From positions 99,084 to 163,083 of the forward strand of contig CACZZZ010000006.1 in NCBI GenBank assembly GCA_902785825.1: DNA of 64,000 nucleotides, given 5' to 3'. This stretch comes from an uncultured Bacteroidia bacterium. Its GTDB lineage: Bacteria > Bacteroidota > Bacteroidia > Bacteroidales > UBA932. The notes under the pieces were generated by a model. The model saw only the letters and a program-made list of their open reading frames with translations, made no database searches and was not told where the DNA came from. The translations under genes were made by a program, and so were the position numbers. Below are positions 27,365-36,089 of the stretch, in pieces; the first letter of the stretch is position 1, and every line of letters begins with the position of its first letter.

Positions 27365-28231
27365 ATGATGAGGCATTTTGTTATCGGCATAATCACGGCT
27401 TCCGTTTTCCTGTCCTTGACTTCCTCTTGCTCAGGGGAAAAGGACAACACGGAGGAATTCCCGGAACTGTCCGACGCTTATAAAAATACTGATCCTCAGC
27501 GGTATCCCAAAGGCGAAGGTGTCACTAGAATTGTTTCATATAACGTCGGGACTTTCAATAAATATACAGCCAATAGCGTCCCGGAGGTGGCGGAGATAAT
27601 AAAGGAGCTGAAGGCCGACGCTGTGATAATGAATGAGGTGGACAGCTGCACTGTCAGGAACCCGTTGTACCAGGTTAAAGTCCTCGCCGAGACTCTCGGG
27701 AACTGGAATTATGTTTTTGGTCCGGCGTTGCGCCGATCGGGTGGTGCCTATGGCAACGCTATAGTCACTTCTCCAGCGCACAAGGTGCTGAAAGACACCA
27801 CTTTGCTTCTCGGTCGTCACAACGGGGCGGAGGAGAGGGGACTGGTGGTCGCCGAATGTGAGCGGTTCGTCATAATGGGAACCCATCTCGATCACACTCA
27901 GGAATATGCCAGGATCCAGCAGGCGAAGGCCATAAACTCCTATGTCGAGAAAAACTACAAAGGGGACAGTCGCCCTGTGTTCCTGCTCGGTGACATGAAC
28001 TGTGAGCCCAATGACGCCCCACTGAAGGAGTTAAAGAGCATTTGGACCATGGTCTCAAAAAATACCCCGACTTATCCTACTACAAACCTTAAGAAGTGTA
28101 TTGATTTCGTCATGCTCTATACCGGGGCCGGGAAGGCGACAGTAACAATGTCAGAAGCCACCCGTTATCTCTTCAATGGAGATCCCGGAATGGCTTCCGA
28201 CCATATCCCTATTTTCGTGGATTACAAGTAG
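27365..28231 (+). CDS. Endonuclease/exonuclease/phosphatase (EEP) family lipoprotein
   Basis: A 288-residue protein with a lipoprotein signal (LSLTSSC, Cys22) and an EEP-fold domain: RIVSYNVGTFNKYT, ADAVIMNEVDSC (metal-binding Glu), GTHLDHTQEYA, VFLLGDMNCEPND (Asp/Asn pair of the active site) and ASDHIPIFVDYK (catalytic His) are all in order. EEP enzymes cleave phosphodiester or phosphomonoester bonds in nucleic acids, inositol phosphates or sphingomyelin. As an exported protein beside a SusCD locus with two phosphatases, a phosphoester substrate from outside is more likely than DNA repair. It has its own promoter and converges on slyD with a one-base gap. Confidence 0.85.
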   Translation: MMRHFVIGIITASVFLSLTSSCSGEKDNTEEFPELSDAYKNTDPQRYPKGEGVTRIVSYNVGTFNKYTANSVPEVAEIIKELKADAVIMNEVDSCTVRNPLYQVKVLAETLGNWNYVFGPALRRSGGAYGNAIVTSPAHKVLKDTTLLLGRHNGAEERGLVVAECERFVIMGTHLDHTQEYARIQQAKAINSYVEKNYKGDSRPVFLLGDMNCEPNDAPLKELKSIWTMVSKNTPTYPTTNLKKCIDFVMLYTGAGKATVTMSEATRYLFNGDPGMASDHIPIFVDYK

Positions 28232-28232
28232 C

Positions 28233-28796
28233 TTATTCGGCGTCTTTGTGGCAGTCGCCGTCATGGCAGCACTCGCCGTCACCTTCATGTTTGTGGCAGC
28301 AGTCGCCGTCGCCATGGTGCTTGCAGGGGTGTCCCTTCTGGAGTTCCTTCTCGGTCGCGTCGCGGACATCGATAACCTTACCGGTGAAGTTGAGGGTCTT
28401 TCCAGCCATGGGGTGGTTGAAATTCATGGTGACTTTGCTGTCGGTGACCTCGTGGACTATGCCATTGACCACCTGGCCCGCATCATTCATCATAGGAATC
28501 ATCTTTCCGACAACCAGGAGGTCGTCCCTGACTTTGCCGTCAATCATGAAGGCCTCCTTCGGGAGAGCGACAAGCATCCTCTCATCGAAGGTGCCGTAAC
28601 CCTCCTCGGGAGTAAGGGTGAAGGCGAATTCCTCGCCGGGCTCTTTGCCCTCGACCTCGCTCTCGAACTTGGGGAGAAGCATTCCGGTGCCATGGATGTA
28701 ATCAAGGGGACGTGTCTCGTCGGCCTTGTCAGCCAGGGCTCCGTCCACGATCAGCTCGTAGGTCAGGCTGACAACTTTGTTCTTTTCTGCTTTCAT
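28233..28796 (-). CDS. slyD: FKBP-type peptidyl-prolyl isomerase, SlyD type
   Basis: A 187-residue SlyD-like protein. An FKBP half (about 8-60; SLTYELIVDGALADKADETR, PLDYIHGTGMLLPKFE) is interrupted by the insert-in-flap chaperone domain (about 65-125; FAFTLTPEEGYGTFDERMLV, NHPMAGKTLNFTGKV). The last 35 residues are rich in His, Cys and acidic residues (HPCKHHGDGDCCHKHEGDGE, then CCHDGDCHKD), the metal-binding tail through which SlyD supplies nickel or other metals in other bacteria. It is cytoplasmic. A copy of the dispersed 27-bp repeat separates it from the pmbA-like gene upstream. Confidence 0.93.
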   Translation of the reverse strand: MKAEKNKVVSLTYELIVDGALADKADETRPLDYIHGTGMLLPKFESEVEGKEPGEEFAFTLTPEEGYGTFDERMLVALPKEAFMIDGKVRDDLLVVGKMIPMMNDAGQVVNGIVHEVTDSKVTMNFNHPMAGKTLNFTGKVIDVRDATEKELQKGHPCKHHGDGDCCHKHEGDGECCHDGDCHKDAE

Positions 28797-28819
28797 AAAA
28801 TATTTATCTCAGTATTAAT

Positions 28820-28846
28820 AGATTCTTCGCTTCGCTCAGAATGACA
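28820..28846 (+). repeat. Dispersed GATTCTTCGC-type repeat
   Basis: A clean 27-base copy (AGATTCTTCGCTTCGCTCAG plus AATGACA) in the 54-base gap between the pmbA-like gene and slyD. Confidence 0.75.
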
Positions 28847-28850
28847 TTCC

Positions 28851-30221
28851 TCAGGCGCTGAAATCGACATCCTTGAACGCGATCGTCGGGATGATCTTCG
28901 ACTTGCAGAGACGGGCGTCGTCTCCCGCTGCCAGCAGGTTGTTCCACAGGGTCTTGAGGTTGCCGGTGATGAGGGTTTCCCTGACCGGATGGACAATCTT
29001 TCCGTCCTTGAACAAAAATCCTTCCACACCGAAAGAAAAGTCGCCTGTGGCGGAGTTGCTGTTGCCTCCGTTGAACCCTGTTACTAAGATTCCTTCGCCC
29101 ACGAGGGCCATGATCCCGTCCCTGTCCAGCTTCGATGGCTTCTCAAGTCCAGGCGCCACGCACGGTTCAAGAGCGGGCCTTATGACATCCTCGATGGTCG
29201 GGGCGATTCCCATCTTCCTGGACATGTAGGTGTTGACGAAATATTCCTTGACGACACCGTTCAAGATGACGGGCGTCTCTTTCACCGCGACTCCTTCAGA
29301 GTCGAAAAGCCTCGAGCCTGTCTGCCCCTTGGCCAATGGCTTGTCTATAAGAGTCATCCATTCAGGGAAAACCTTTTCCCCGAGAGTGTCCAGGAGGAAA
29401 GAGTTTTTCTGCTGCAGGGCGAACGCTCCCAGGGCTGACGTGAGGGGAGTGATGAGCCTTGAGGAGTTCTCGCTGTCCACGACCATGTTATATTTCCCTG
29501 AGGGAATCCTCTTCGGGCCAATCTGCGCCATGGCTCGCTTGTACGCTGTCTCGGCGCAAGTGGCGATCTGGAGGTCGGAGAGTCTCGGTTTGGAATCCCA
29601 CCAATAACCGCTGAAGCGGTTGCCTTCAGAGTCCTTTATGGTGGACTCGACCCCATATTCGAAGGAAGTCTCGGTGTGACGGCAGCGTAGGCCGTTTGAG
29701 TCAAGGGTCAGAGTGTCGAAGATCGAGTCTGAATATTCCCCCTCCTCGGAGATCAGTCCTTCGCCTTTATGTCTCTCGAACACAGATGCTTCCATCGTCA
29801 TCTTTAGTCTCTGGGAAGAGGTGAGGGAAGGGTAGGATGGATCATACAGCCCGAGTTCCTTTCCGGTCTTGGCGTCCTTGGCGGTCCTTTCCGGGTCTGG
29901 GAGATCCCTGCAGGGATCCTCGGCGAGCATTCTGACGGTGGCTATGGATTTGGCCAGGAAATCGTTCAACTCACTTTCAACCAATCGGTTCGTGGAGAAA
30001 GAACCGTACTTCCCGTCAGCGAAAAGGCAGACGCTCATCGAGCGGTCCAGGCAGTGGCTCACCTTGTCCAGAACCCCGTCGAGGGTCCCGAACAGTTCCA
30101 TAAGGCTCTTGTTCAGAGTCACCCTGACTTTGGACGCTCCAAGGGCAAGCGCTTTCTCGACACATTTGTCAGCTATCCTTATCTCCTCAGCCGACAACAT
30201 TCCGGTTATATTCTCTTCCAT
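28851..30221 (-). CDS. pmbA: TldD/PmbA family protein, PmbA-like subunit
   Basis: A 456-residue protein of the TldD/PmbA family and the downstream partner of tldD (two-base gap). It lacks the HExxxH zinc motif of TldD, as PmbA (TldE) does, and shows the family C-terminal pattern: SRLFDSEGVAVKETPVILNG followed by VVKEYFVNTYMSRKMG, GILVTGFNGGNSNSATGDFS followed by FGVEGFLFKDG, and LWNNLLAAGDDA near the end. In E. coli the heterodimer is a protease that cuts unfolded peptides such as microcin B17 precursor. The start at 30221 (MEENITGMLSAEE) gives the normal family length; a longer frame exists to 30311 but would overlap tldD. Confidence 0.88.
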   Translation of the reverse strand: MEENITGMLSAEEIRIADKCVEKALALGASKVRVTLNKSLMELFGTLDGVLDKVSHCLDRSMSVCLFADGKYGSFSTNRLVESELNDFLAKSIATVRMLAEDPCRDLPDPERTAKDAKTGKELGLYDPSYPSLTSSQRLKMTMEASVFERHKGEGLISEEGEYSDSIFDTLTLDSNGLRCRHTETSFEYGVESTIKDSEGNRFSGYWWDSKPRLSDLQIATCAETAYKRAMAQIGPKRIPSGKYNMVVDSENSSRLITPLTSALGAFALQQKNSFLLDTLGEKVFPEWMTLIDKPLAKGQTGSRLFDSEGVAVKETPVILNGVVKEYFVNTYMSRKMGIAPTIEDVIRPALEPCVAPGLEKPSKLDRDGIMALVGEGILVTGFNGGNSNSATGDFSFGVEGFLFKDGKIVHPVRETLITGNLKTLWNNLLAAGDDARLCKSKIIPTIAFKDVDFSA

Positions 30222-30223
30222 AC

Positions 30224-31714
30224 CTATTCTCCTCCTACAGTCAGATTGTTCACGAGCACGGTCGGAATCCCGCATGAGACCGGGCAGCTCTGCCCTTTCC
30301 CGCAAGTCCAAGCCCCGTCGTCCACCTTCGGATCGTTCCCGACCGCCGTTATGTCGGCCAAGGCCTGGGGACCGTTGCCTATTATATTAATATCCTTGAC
30401 AGGCATCGTCAGGCGACCGTCCTCGATCAGGAAGCCGCTCTTGACAAAGAAGGTGAAGTCGCCCTCTCCGATCTGGACCTGCCCGTTGCTGAACTGGTCA
30501 ACGTATATTCCTTTCTTCACGGAAGCGATGATGTCTTCTTTGGTGGACTTGCCTCCGAGCATGTAAGTGGCTCTCATTCTTGGAATTGGGGCGTACCGGA
30601 AGCTCTCCCTGCGGCCGTTTCCGGTGGGCGCGACCCCAAAATGGGCGGCGCTAATACGGTCATGGAGATATGACTCCAACACTCCATTCCTGACCATGAA
30701 TGTGTTCTGCCCGGGAACTCCTTCGTCATCGAAATTGACGGCGCCCCTGTTGCCGGGGATGGTTCCGTCATCGACAATCGAGATCTCCTCGCGGCAGACT
30801 TTCTCCCCGATCCTTCCGCTGAATATGGACTGGCCCTTCCGGTTGAAATCAGCCTCGAAAGCATGTCCCATGGCTTCGTGAAGGAGAATTCCGGAGGCTC
30901 CAGCACCCATGACGACGGGCATTTTCCCGCCTTTGGGCCTCTTCGCGGCGAAGCGCTCGTCTATGCCTTTGACCGCCTCCGACGCGATTTCTTCGAGAAG
31001 CCCTTCTGTCAGCATCTCCGCTCCTGTACGGAAACTCCTGGAGACGGTTTTGTTCTCGACTTTCCCGTCCTGGCCGAATACGACTGAGACTGCTATAGTG
31101 CCCATCGGGCGGGTGTCGAAGGTGAGCTCGCCGAGGGAGTTGTACATCATGATGTCGCTGACTTGGTCTGACAGGGAGACGATGACTTTCAGTACCCTTT
31201 GGTCGGAGGCGCTGATCTTCCTCTGCAGCTTCTCCATGTAAGGGACGAACCCACTTGACTCCGCTGCCCTCCAATCCCGCTCGAACGGATAGTAGTCGTT
31301 AGGTGTGGCCGGACCGACCTCTGACCCCGGCCGCGTCCATTCTCGCTTCGCTTCGCTCGCTGCGGCTGAGTACGGCCGGTGGCCAAGGTCGGCTCCGGCA
31401 GGCCTACATCTTCCTCCTTGAGCGATCATTGAAGCCGCTTTGACGGCATCCCGCATGGAGCGGGCATCCGTGCTCTCGGAGTAGGCGTAGCCGGTCCGGT
31501 CGCCTTTAAGGACCCGTATTCCGACTCCATAATCGATATGGAAGCCGCCTGAGGAGACGATCCCGTCCCTCAGCAGCAGCTCATGGTAAGTGGTATTCTC
31601 AAAAAACAGGTCGCAGTAACTGCCTCCCTCCTTGATTCCCAAACCCGTCAGCTCCTCAAGCGTCCCGGGCGTGACCTGGAACAAGTCCAGGTAGTAACTT
31701 TCTGGATTAAACAT
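30224..31714 (-). CDS. tldD: Metallopeptidase TldD
   Basis: A 496-residue TldD. The zinc site is HEAMGHAFEADF (HExxxH, residues about 275-285). FHIDYGVGIRVLKGDRTGYA near 45, FDDEGVPGQNTFMVRNGVLE and GNGRRESFRYAPIPRMRATY are family signatures. With the PmbA-like protein it forms the TldD/TldE protease in the cytoplasm. Residues about 103-140 are unlike the family: a GC-rich stretch around 31325-31420 encodes RPAGADLGHRPYSAAASEAK and following residues, which reads like an in-frame insertion of a dispersed repeat. The 5' end overlaps the zeta-like kinase gene by eight bases. Confidence 0.9.
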   Translation of the reverse strand: MFNPESYYLDLFQVTPGTLEELTGLGIKEGGSYCDLFFENTTYHELLLRDGIVSSGGFHIDYGVGIRVLKGDRTGYAYSESTDARSMRDAVKAASMIAQGGRCRPAGADLGHRPYSAAASEAKREWTRPGSEVGPATPNDYYPFERDWRAAESSGFVPYMEKLQRKISASDQRVLKVIVSLSDQVSDIMMYNSLGELTFDTRPMGTIAVSVVFGQDGKVENKTVSRSFRTGAEMLTEGLLEEIASEAVKGIDERFAAKRPKGGKMPVVMGAGASGILLHEAMGHAFEADFNRKGQSIFSGRIGEKVCREEISIVDDGTIPGNRGAVNFDDEGVPGQNTFMVRNGVLESYLHDRISAAHFGVAPTGNGRRESFRYAPIPRMRATYMLGGKSTKEDIIASVKKGIYVDQFSNGQVQIGEGDFTFFVKSGFLIEDGRLTMPVKDINIIGNGPQALADITAVGNDPKVDDGAWTCGKGQSCPVSCGIPTVLVNNLTVGGE

Positions 31715-32321
31715 TCCTCTTCTTTCCTTCTTCTCTCAATTCTTTCTCGTACTCGTAATTCACCGACTTTATCTTTCCGAAAGTCTCCGGATTCCTCACG
31801 GTGATGCCAGCCTCTGAACTCTCTGCCACTATCTCGAGCCTGTCCTCGGAGTTGTCGCACAGGATCCACCTGTCGCACAGGGGCATGAAGTCCCTGAACA
31901 GGTAATGGAGCCCCACGCTGTAACGTCTGCGGATGGTCTCCTCCTTGATGTTGTGCCCTCCGGCCGCCACCCTTGCCTTGACTCTCGCTACGGCGAGGTC
32001 AGGGGAGTTGAGCCAAAGGTATAGGATAGTCACGAAATAACCGGCCTCCTGGGCGTCCTTTATCATCTTCAGCATTGACCTTGTGGCCAGGGTTGTCTCT
32101 ATGGCAAAATCGGCCCGCCTCTCCAGAAGGCGCCTCATTTTAAGGAGCATGTACCGGCTGGCACCGACTGATGCCTTCTCCGGACTGAACGGTGAGAGGC
32201 TTTTCGCGAACTCGTCAGAATTGACAAACTCGCTGCAGCCGAGCAGCTCTGGCAGCACAGCGTAAGAAGCTGTCGTCTTACCTGAGCCGTTGCAGCCGGA
32301 TATGATGAAAAGCCGTGGCAT
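31707..32321 (-). CDS. Zeta toxin-like P-loop kinase
   Basis: A 204-residue P-loop protein. Walker A is ISGCNGSGKTTASYAVLP (residues about 7-24). VNSDEFAKSLSPF resembles the NxDxxR substrate region of zeta/UDP-GlcNAc kinases, and FAIETTLATRSMLKMIKDA matches the ETT motif of the family. An RRYSVGLHYL segment near 150 supplies Arg residues for phosphate binding. Zeta toxins phosphorylate UDP-GlcNAc, but many chromosomal homologues have no antitoxin and unknown substrates; no epsilon-like antitoxin is adjacent here, so I do not call it a toxin. It leads into tldD-pmbA with an eight-base overlap. Confidence 0.8.
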   Translation of the reverse strand: MPRLFIISGCNGSGKTTASYAVLPELLGCSEFVNSDEFAKSLSPFSPEKASVGASRYMLLKMRRLLERRADFAIETTLATRSMLKMIKDAQEAGYFVTILYLWLNSPDLAVARVKARVAAGGHNIKEETIRRRYSVGLHYLFRDFMPLCDRWILCDNSEDRLEIVAESSEAGITVRNPETFGKIKSVNYEYEKELREEGKKRNV

Positions 32322-32365
32322 TGTCCTGCAAAAATACTAAATTCGCGTCAATAGGCAGCTATTCA

Positions 32366-33676
32366 ATGAATAATTCCCGGACAGTAACCCTCGCCGATGC
32401 CGTGAAAGAGTCGCGGCCGGTCGCCTTCTCCACCATGGTGAAGCCGGCCGGATCGGCATGCAACCTCGATTGCTCCTATTGCTACTACCTCGACAAAGCC
32501 ATTCAGTATGGCGGGAAGGAGGCTGTGATGAGCGACGAATTGCTCCGGGAATATATCCGGCAATATATCACCGCCAACGCCGCTCCGGAAGTCACTTTCT
32601 GCTGGCATGGAGGTGAGCCCCTTATGCTCGGGCTCGATTTCTACAAGAAAGCCATGGCCTGGCAGAGGGAATATTCATACGGCAAAAAGATTGTCAACAC
32701 GATCCAGACAAACGCCACTCTTATTGATGACAGGTGGGCTGAGTTCTTCAGGATGAATAACTTCCTTGTCGGAGTGTCTCTCGACGGACCGGAGGATATC
32801 CACGACGGATTCCGCCGGGACAAGATGGGGAGGCCGACCTGGGAGAGGGTGATGATCTCCGTAGATATGCTCCGCCGTCTCGGAGTCGAGTTCAACACCT
32901 TGAGTGTCGTCAGTTCCCTTTGCGAGGGTAGGGGAAAGGAGATTTATTCCTTCTTCAAGTCTATAGGAAGCCATTACATGCAGTTCCTTCCGGCGGTTGA
33001 GCATGTCGTCGACAGGCTTGATTTCAAGCGTCCGGTGATAGTCTCTCCGGAGACTGAAGGCGCCCGTCTGGCTCCATGGTGCGTCAGCGCAGAGGGATAC
33101 GGGAAGTTCCTGAATGACATCTTCGACGAGTGGGTCTTGAGCGATGTGGGAGAGTACTATGTGCAGATGTTCGACGCCACCCTGGCGCAGTACTGCCATG
33201 TCCAGCCGGGAGTCTGCTCGATGTGCGAGACTTGCGGGGACTGCCTGGTGGTGGAACATAATGGCGACGTCTATAACTGCGACCATTTCGTTTATCCTGA
33301 TTATCTTCTCGGGAATATCCTTGAGCGTCCTTTGGCTGAGATTTACCAGGATCCCAAACGTTTCCGCTTCGGCGTCGCCAAAAGGGAAAGCCTGCCTCCG
33401 GAGTGCAAGAAATGCCGTTTTTATTTCGCTTGCCGGGGAGAGTGTCCCAAGCACCGGTTTGACCGGCTCTTCGACTCCGCTCCCTTCGGCTCCGCTCAGG
33501 GACCGGTTGGTGAGAGGAATCGAACCACCGGCAAGAACTCTCTATGCCTGGGGCTGAAAGCGTATTTCAGGCACACCCAGCCATATTTCGAGAAAATGAG
33601 GGATCTGCTCCTCCTTAAAAAAGCCCCGGCGAAGGTAATGCCCTGGGCCCGTAAACAAATGTCTGACAATGGATAA
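32366..33676 (+). CDS. Anaerobic sulfatase maturase (radical SAM/SPASM)
   Basis: A 436-residue radical SAM enzyme of the anSME group, which oxidises an active-site Cys or Ser of sulfatases to formylglycine. The SAM cluster motif is CNLDCSYCYYLDK (CxxxCxxC, residues about 32-44), HGGEPLMLG follows, and the SPASM part carries CSMCETCGDCLVVEHNGDVY, NCDHFVYPDYLLGN and CKKCRFYFACRGECPKHRF for two auxiliary clusters. No sulfatase gene is in the window. Near the C-terminus, DSAPFGSAQGPVGERN looks like the translation of a dispersed GC-rich repeat inserted in frame (33473-33520). The start at 32366 is preferred to 32315. It overlaps the next gene by eight bases. Confidence 0.9.
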   Translation: MNNSRTVTLADAVKESRPVAFSTMVKPAGSACNLDCSYCYYLDKAIQYGGKEAVMSDELLREYIRQYITANAAPEVTFCWHGGEPLMLGLDFYKKAMAWQREYSYGKKIVNTIQTNATLIDDRWAEFFRMNNFLVGVSLDGPEDIHDGFRRDKMGRPTWERVMISVDMLRRLGVEFNTLSVVSSLCEGRGKEIYSFFKSIGSHYMQFLPAVEHVVDRLDFKRPVIVSPETEGARLAPWCVSAEGYGKFLNDIFDEWVLSDVGEYYVQMFDATLAQYCHVQPGVCSMCETCGDCLVVEHNGDVYNCDHFVYPDYLLGNILERPLAEIYQDPKRFRFGVAKRESLPPECKKCRFYFACRGECPKHRFDRLFDSAPFGSAQGPVGERNRTTGKNSLCLGLKAYFRHTQPYFEKMRDLLLLKKAPAKVMPWARKQMSDNG

Positions 33677-34385
33677 GAATACAAGAGACCTGCTCGTCCT
33701 CTGGGCTGAGACATATAATGATCCAAAATATTTCGAAGAAGATCCGATCACGTTCCCCAAGAGATTCGCCGAGTTGGAACGCTCCGGTAAGGCCTCCGTC
33801 AAGGATGTCGAGGTGGCCGCCGTTTTCGCCGCGCATTTCGCCTGGGGCAGAAGGGCGATGATCGTCCGGGACTGCGGGAGGCTTTTTGACGAGATGGCCT
33901 GGAAGCCCTACGACTATGTGATGAGAGGGGAGTGGCGGTGCGACGACTGCAGTGCCCACCGTACTGTCAAGTGGAGTGAGGTGGCTGCAATATGCGCCCG
34001 CCTCAAGGCTGTGTATGAGGAACTTCCGAGCCTTGAATCCTTATCTCAAGAGGCAATACGTGTCCGCGTTTACGGCCAGAAACCCGACCTCAAGGCTCCC
34101 AACAAGAAGATCAACATGATGCGCCGCTGGATGGTCCGCAGGGACGGCAAGGTCGATCTCGGCCTTTGGAAAGACACCGATCCGGCTTCTCTTCTGATCC
34201 CCCTGGATGTCCATGTTTACGACGAGGCCGTGGCTCTCGGACTGACCTGCCGCAAGCCCAAGGACATCGTGACAGTAAAAGAAATCACCGGGGTGTTCGA
34301 TGACATATTCCCCGGTGATCCATGTAAAGGTGATTATTCCCTTTTCGGATATGGTGTCACCCATCCTAAAGGGGCTAAAGTCTAA
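33669..34385 (+). CDS. TIGR02757 family protein
   Basis: A 238-residue member of the TIGR02757 (DUF2400) family, widespread in Bacteroidota and of unknown function. Diagnostic stretches are LVLWAETYNDPKYFEEDPIT at the start, VAAVFAAHFAWGRRAMI, NMMRRWMVRRDGKVDLGLWK, and LLIPLDVHVYDEAVALGL, where the family has a conserved IPLDTH-type motif. The helical DNA-glycosylase-like pattern of the family has been suggested but not shown. It starts inside the end of the maturase gene, so the two are co-transcribed. It converges with the broken peptide transporter (four-base overlap). Confidence 0.88.
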   Translation: MDKNTRDLLVLWAETYNDPKYFEEDPITFPKRFAELERSGKASVKDVEVAAVFAAHFAWGRRAMIVRDCGRLFDEMAWKPYDYVMRGEWRCDDCSAHRTVKWSEVAAICARLKAVYEELPSLESLSQEAIRVRVYGQKPDLKAPNKKINMMRRWMVRRDGKVDLGLWKDTDPASLLIPLDVHVYDEAVALGLTCRKPKDIVTVKEITGVFDDIFPGDPCKGDYSLFGYGVTHPKGAKV

Positions 34386-35964
34386 TCTTTCGTGGCTGCC
34401 TCGAGTTTCTTCATCATAGAGAACATCACCAGACCGGAGATAACGCACAATGCGAGGAGCAGTCCCCAGACGCCCCATAGCGGAACCTTGTTCCACAGAA
34501 GGCCAGGGATTGAAACCCCATAGGGCTCAGGAGCAACTCGGCGAAGGTCAGCACCAGATAGGTCGAGATCAGCCAACCGGGTGACACGAGGTCAGGGGAT
34601 ACGGTTCCACCAAGTTCTTTCGGGGATGCCAGCCCGCGGGATGCCAGAATCAGAACGAGGAAGCCAAGGGATGCGACGAACATTCCGATTCCGATCTTCC
34701 TGGGGGCTGAAGGCTCCTTGCCTTTATTCGCCAGAGCGCTGAACAAAGCCATGGAAACCGGTGTCAAGGCGACCACATAGAAGGGGTTGAATTGCTGGAA
34801 GTCTGAAGGCTGGATGGCCACAGTAGCGGGCATACTCTTATAGAGAGCGAACGCTCCACACCAAAGGCCGAGGGTCACAAGTCCGTTTATCATCTTTCCT
34901 TTGCTGTTCTCGGACTGGAAGAAGCCGAACAAGGTGTAGATCGAAACAGCTATCAGGGCTAAGGCCCAGATATTGAAACCGATACGCAGGCCGCCGGTGA
35001 CTGAAGCCTGGGTGTAGTCGCGGGCGAAGAGGGTCATCGTGGCGCCGTTCTGATGGAAGGCCATCCAGAAGAAGATAACCACGGCGAAGACGAACATGAG
35101 CGCTGTGACGCGGCTCTTGGTCTGTTGGGGAGTGAGCTCAACCACGGGAGCGTCGCTCTTTGCGGCCGCCTGCTTGGCGTTCACGTCAGCGTGCTTGAAC
35201 CAAGACTTACAGGAGAAGTAAATGATGACCGAGAGGATCAGCGACACGCATGCCACGGCGAAGCCATAGTTGTAGGCGCCGGAGAGTTTCTCGATGTAGA
35301 GGTTGCAGAAATCAGCGAGGTTGCCACCGGCCATAGCGGGCATATTGGTGGCGATGGCATTGGTGAGGGTTTCCTGGTTGGCGGGGGTGATGGTTCCGTT
35401 GAGGAACTGGTGCGCCAGCGCGGGAATCTCTTTCACATAGACAAGCCCTGCCTTGCCGAGGAAGTGGTTGGTGACGGCCTTGGCCATTGAAGGAGCGAAC
35501 ATGGCGCCGATATTAATGGCCATATAGAAAAGGCTGAACGCGGAATCCCTCTTGGCGGCGTATTTGGGATCGTCGTAGAGGTTTCCGACCATCACCTGGA
35601 GGTTGCCCTTGAAGAGACCGGTTCCGATGGCGATGAGAGCCAAAGCTCCGAACATCAAGACCTTACCGGCAGTGTCGGGGGCTGTGGGGATGGCGAGGCA
35701 GAGATAGCCGGTGAACATCACGGCTATACCGATAGTCACGCATTTGCCGTAGCCGATCTTGTCAGCGAGAATACCTCCCAGGAGCGGCATGAAATAAACG
35801 CCGGCTAGGAAAATTGAATAGATCTGGGTGGCGGTAGCCGCCGAGAAGCCGAACTTCGCCTGTATGAACAGGAGGAAGATGGCCAGCATGGTGTAGTAGC
35901 CGAAGCGCTCGCCGGTGTTGGCGAGGGCCAGGGCAAACAGGCCTTTTGGTTGTCCTTTGAACAT
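34382..35964 (-). pseudogene. Peptide:proton symporter (POT/PTR2 family), frameshifted with internal deletion
   Basis: The minus-strand frame from 35964 encodes the first ~480 residues of a POT-family di/tripeptide transporter: ANTGERFGYYTMLAIFLLFI, LAGVYFMPLLGGILADKIGY, IGTGLFKGNLQVMVGNLYDD and later VLTFAELLLSPMG. Just after SPMG (near 34520) this frame turns into unrelated residues and stops at 34426, while the -1 shifted frame supplies the true C-terminus, PGLLWNKVPLWGVWGLLLAL followed by CVISGLVMFSMMKKLE, ending at 34382. The VAPPKxxGxxxGGWF-type segment expected between them is missing. A deletion of roughly 100-150 bases that also broke the frame fits best; sequencing error cannot be excluded. 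Confidence 0.8.
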
Positions 35965-36060
35965 ATTGTAAATAAATATTGGTTTGATTCCAAAACGGAT
36001 TCACTAAATTACGAAATAGCCGCCGATTCTCCAAATTTATGATATTTGAAGGGCTTTTAT

Positions 36061-36068
36061 TATATTTG
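36061..36068 (+). promoter_or_regulatory. -7 box of the acyltransferase gene
   Basis: TATATTTG, an exact TAnnTTTG match, lies 21 bases before the start codon at 36090. The only upstream TTTG (36045-36048) is too close to be a proper -33 box, so the promoter is only half supported. Confidence 0.5.
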
Positions 36069-36089
36069 TAGAATTGGTATTAGGACGGT

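Noticed and set aside
31707..32321. Zeta-type toxin-antitoxin system
   Set aside because: The kinase fold and ETT motif fit, but no antitoxin gene is adjacent and the gene is coupled to tldD.
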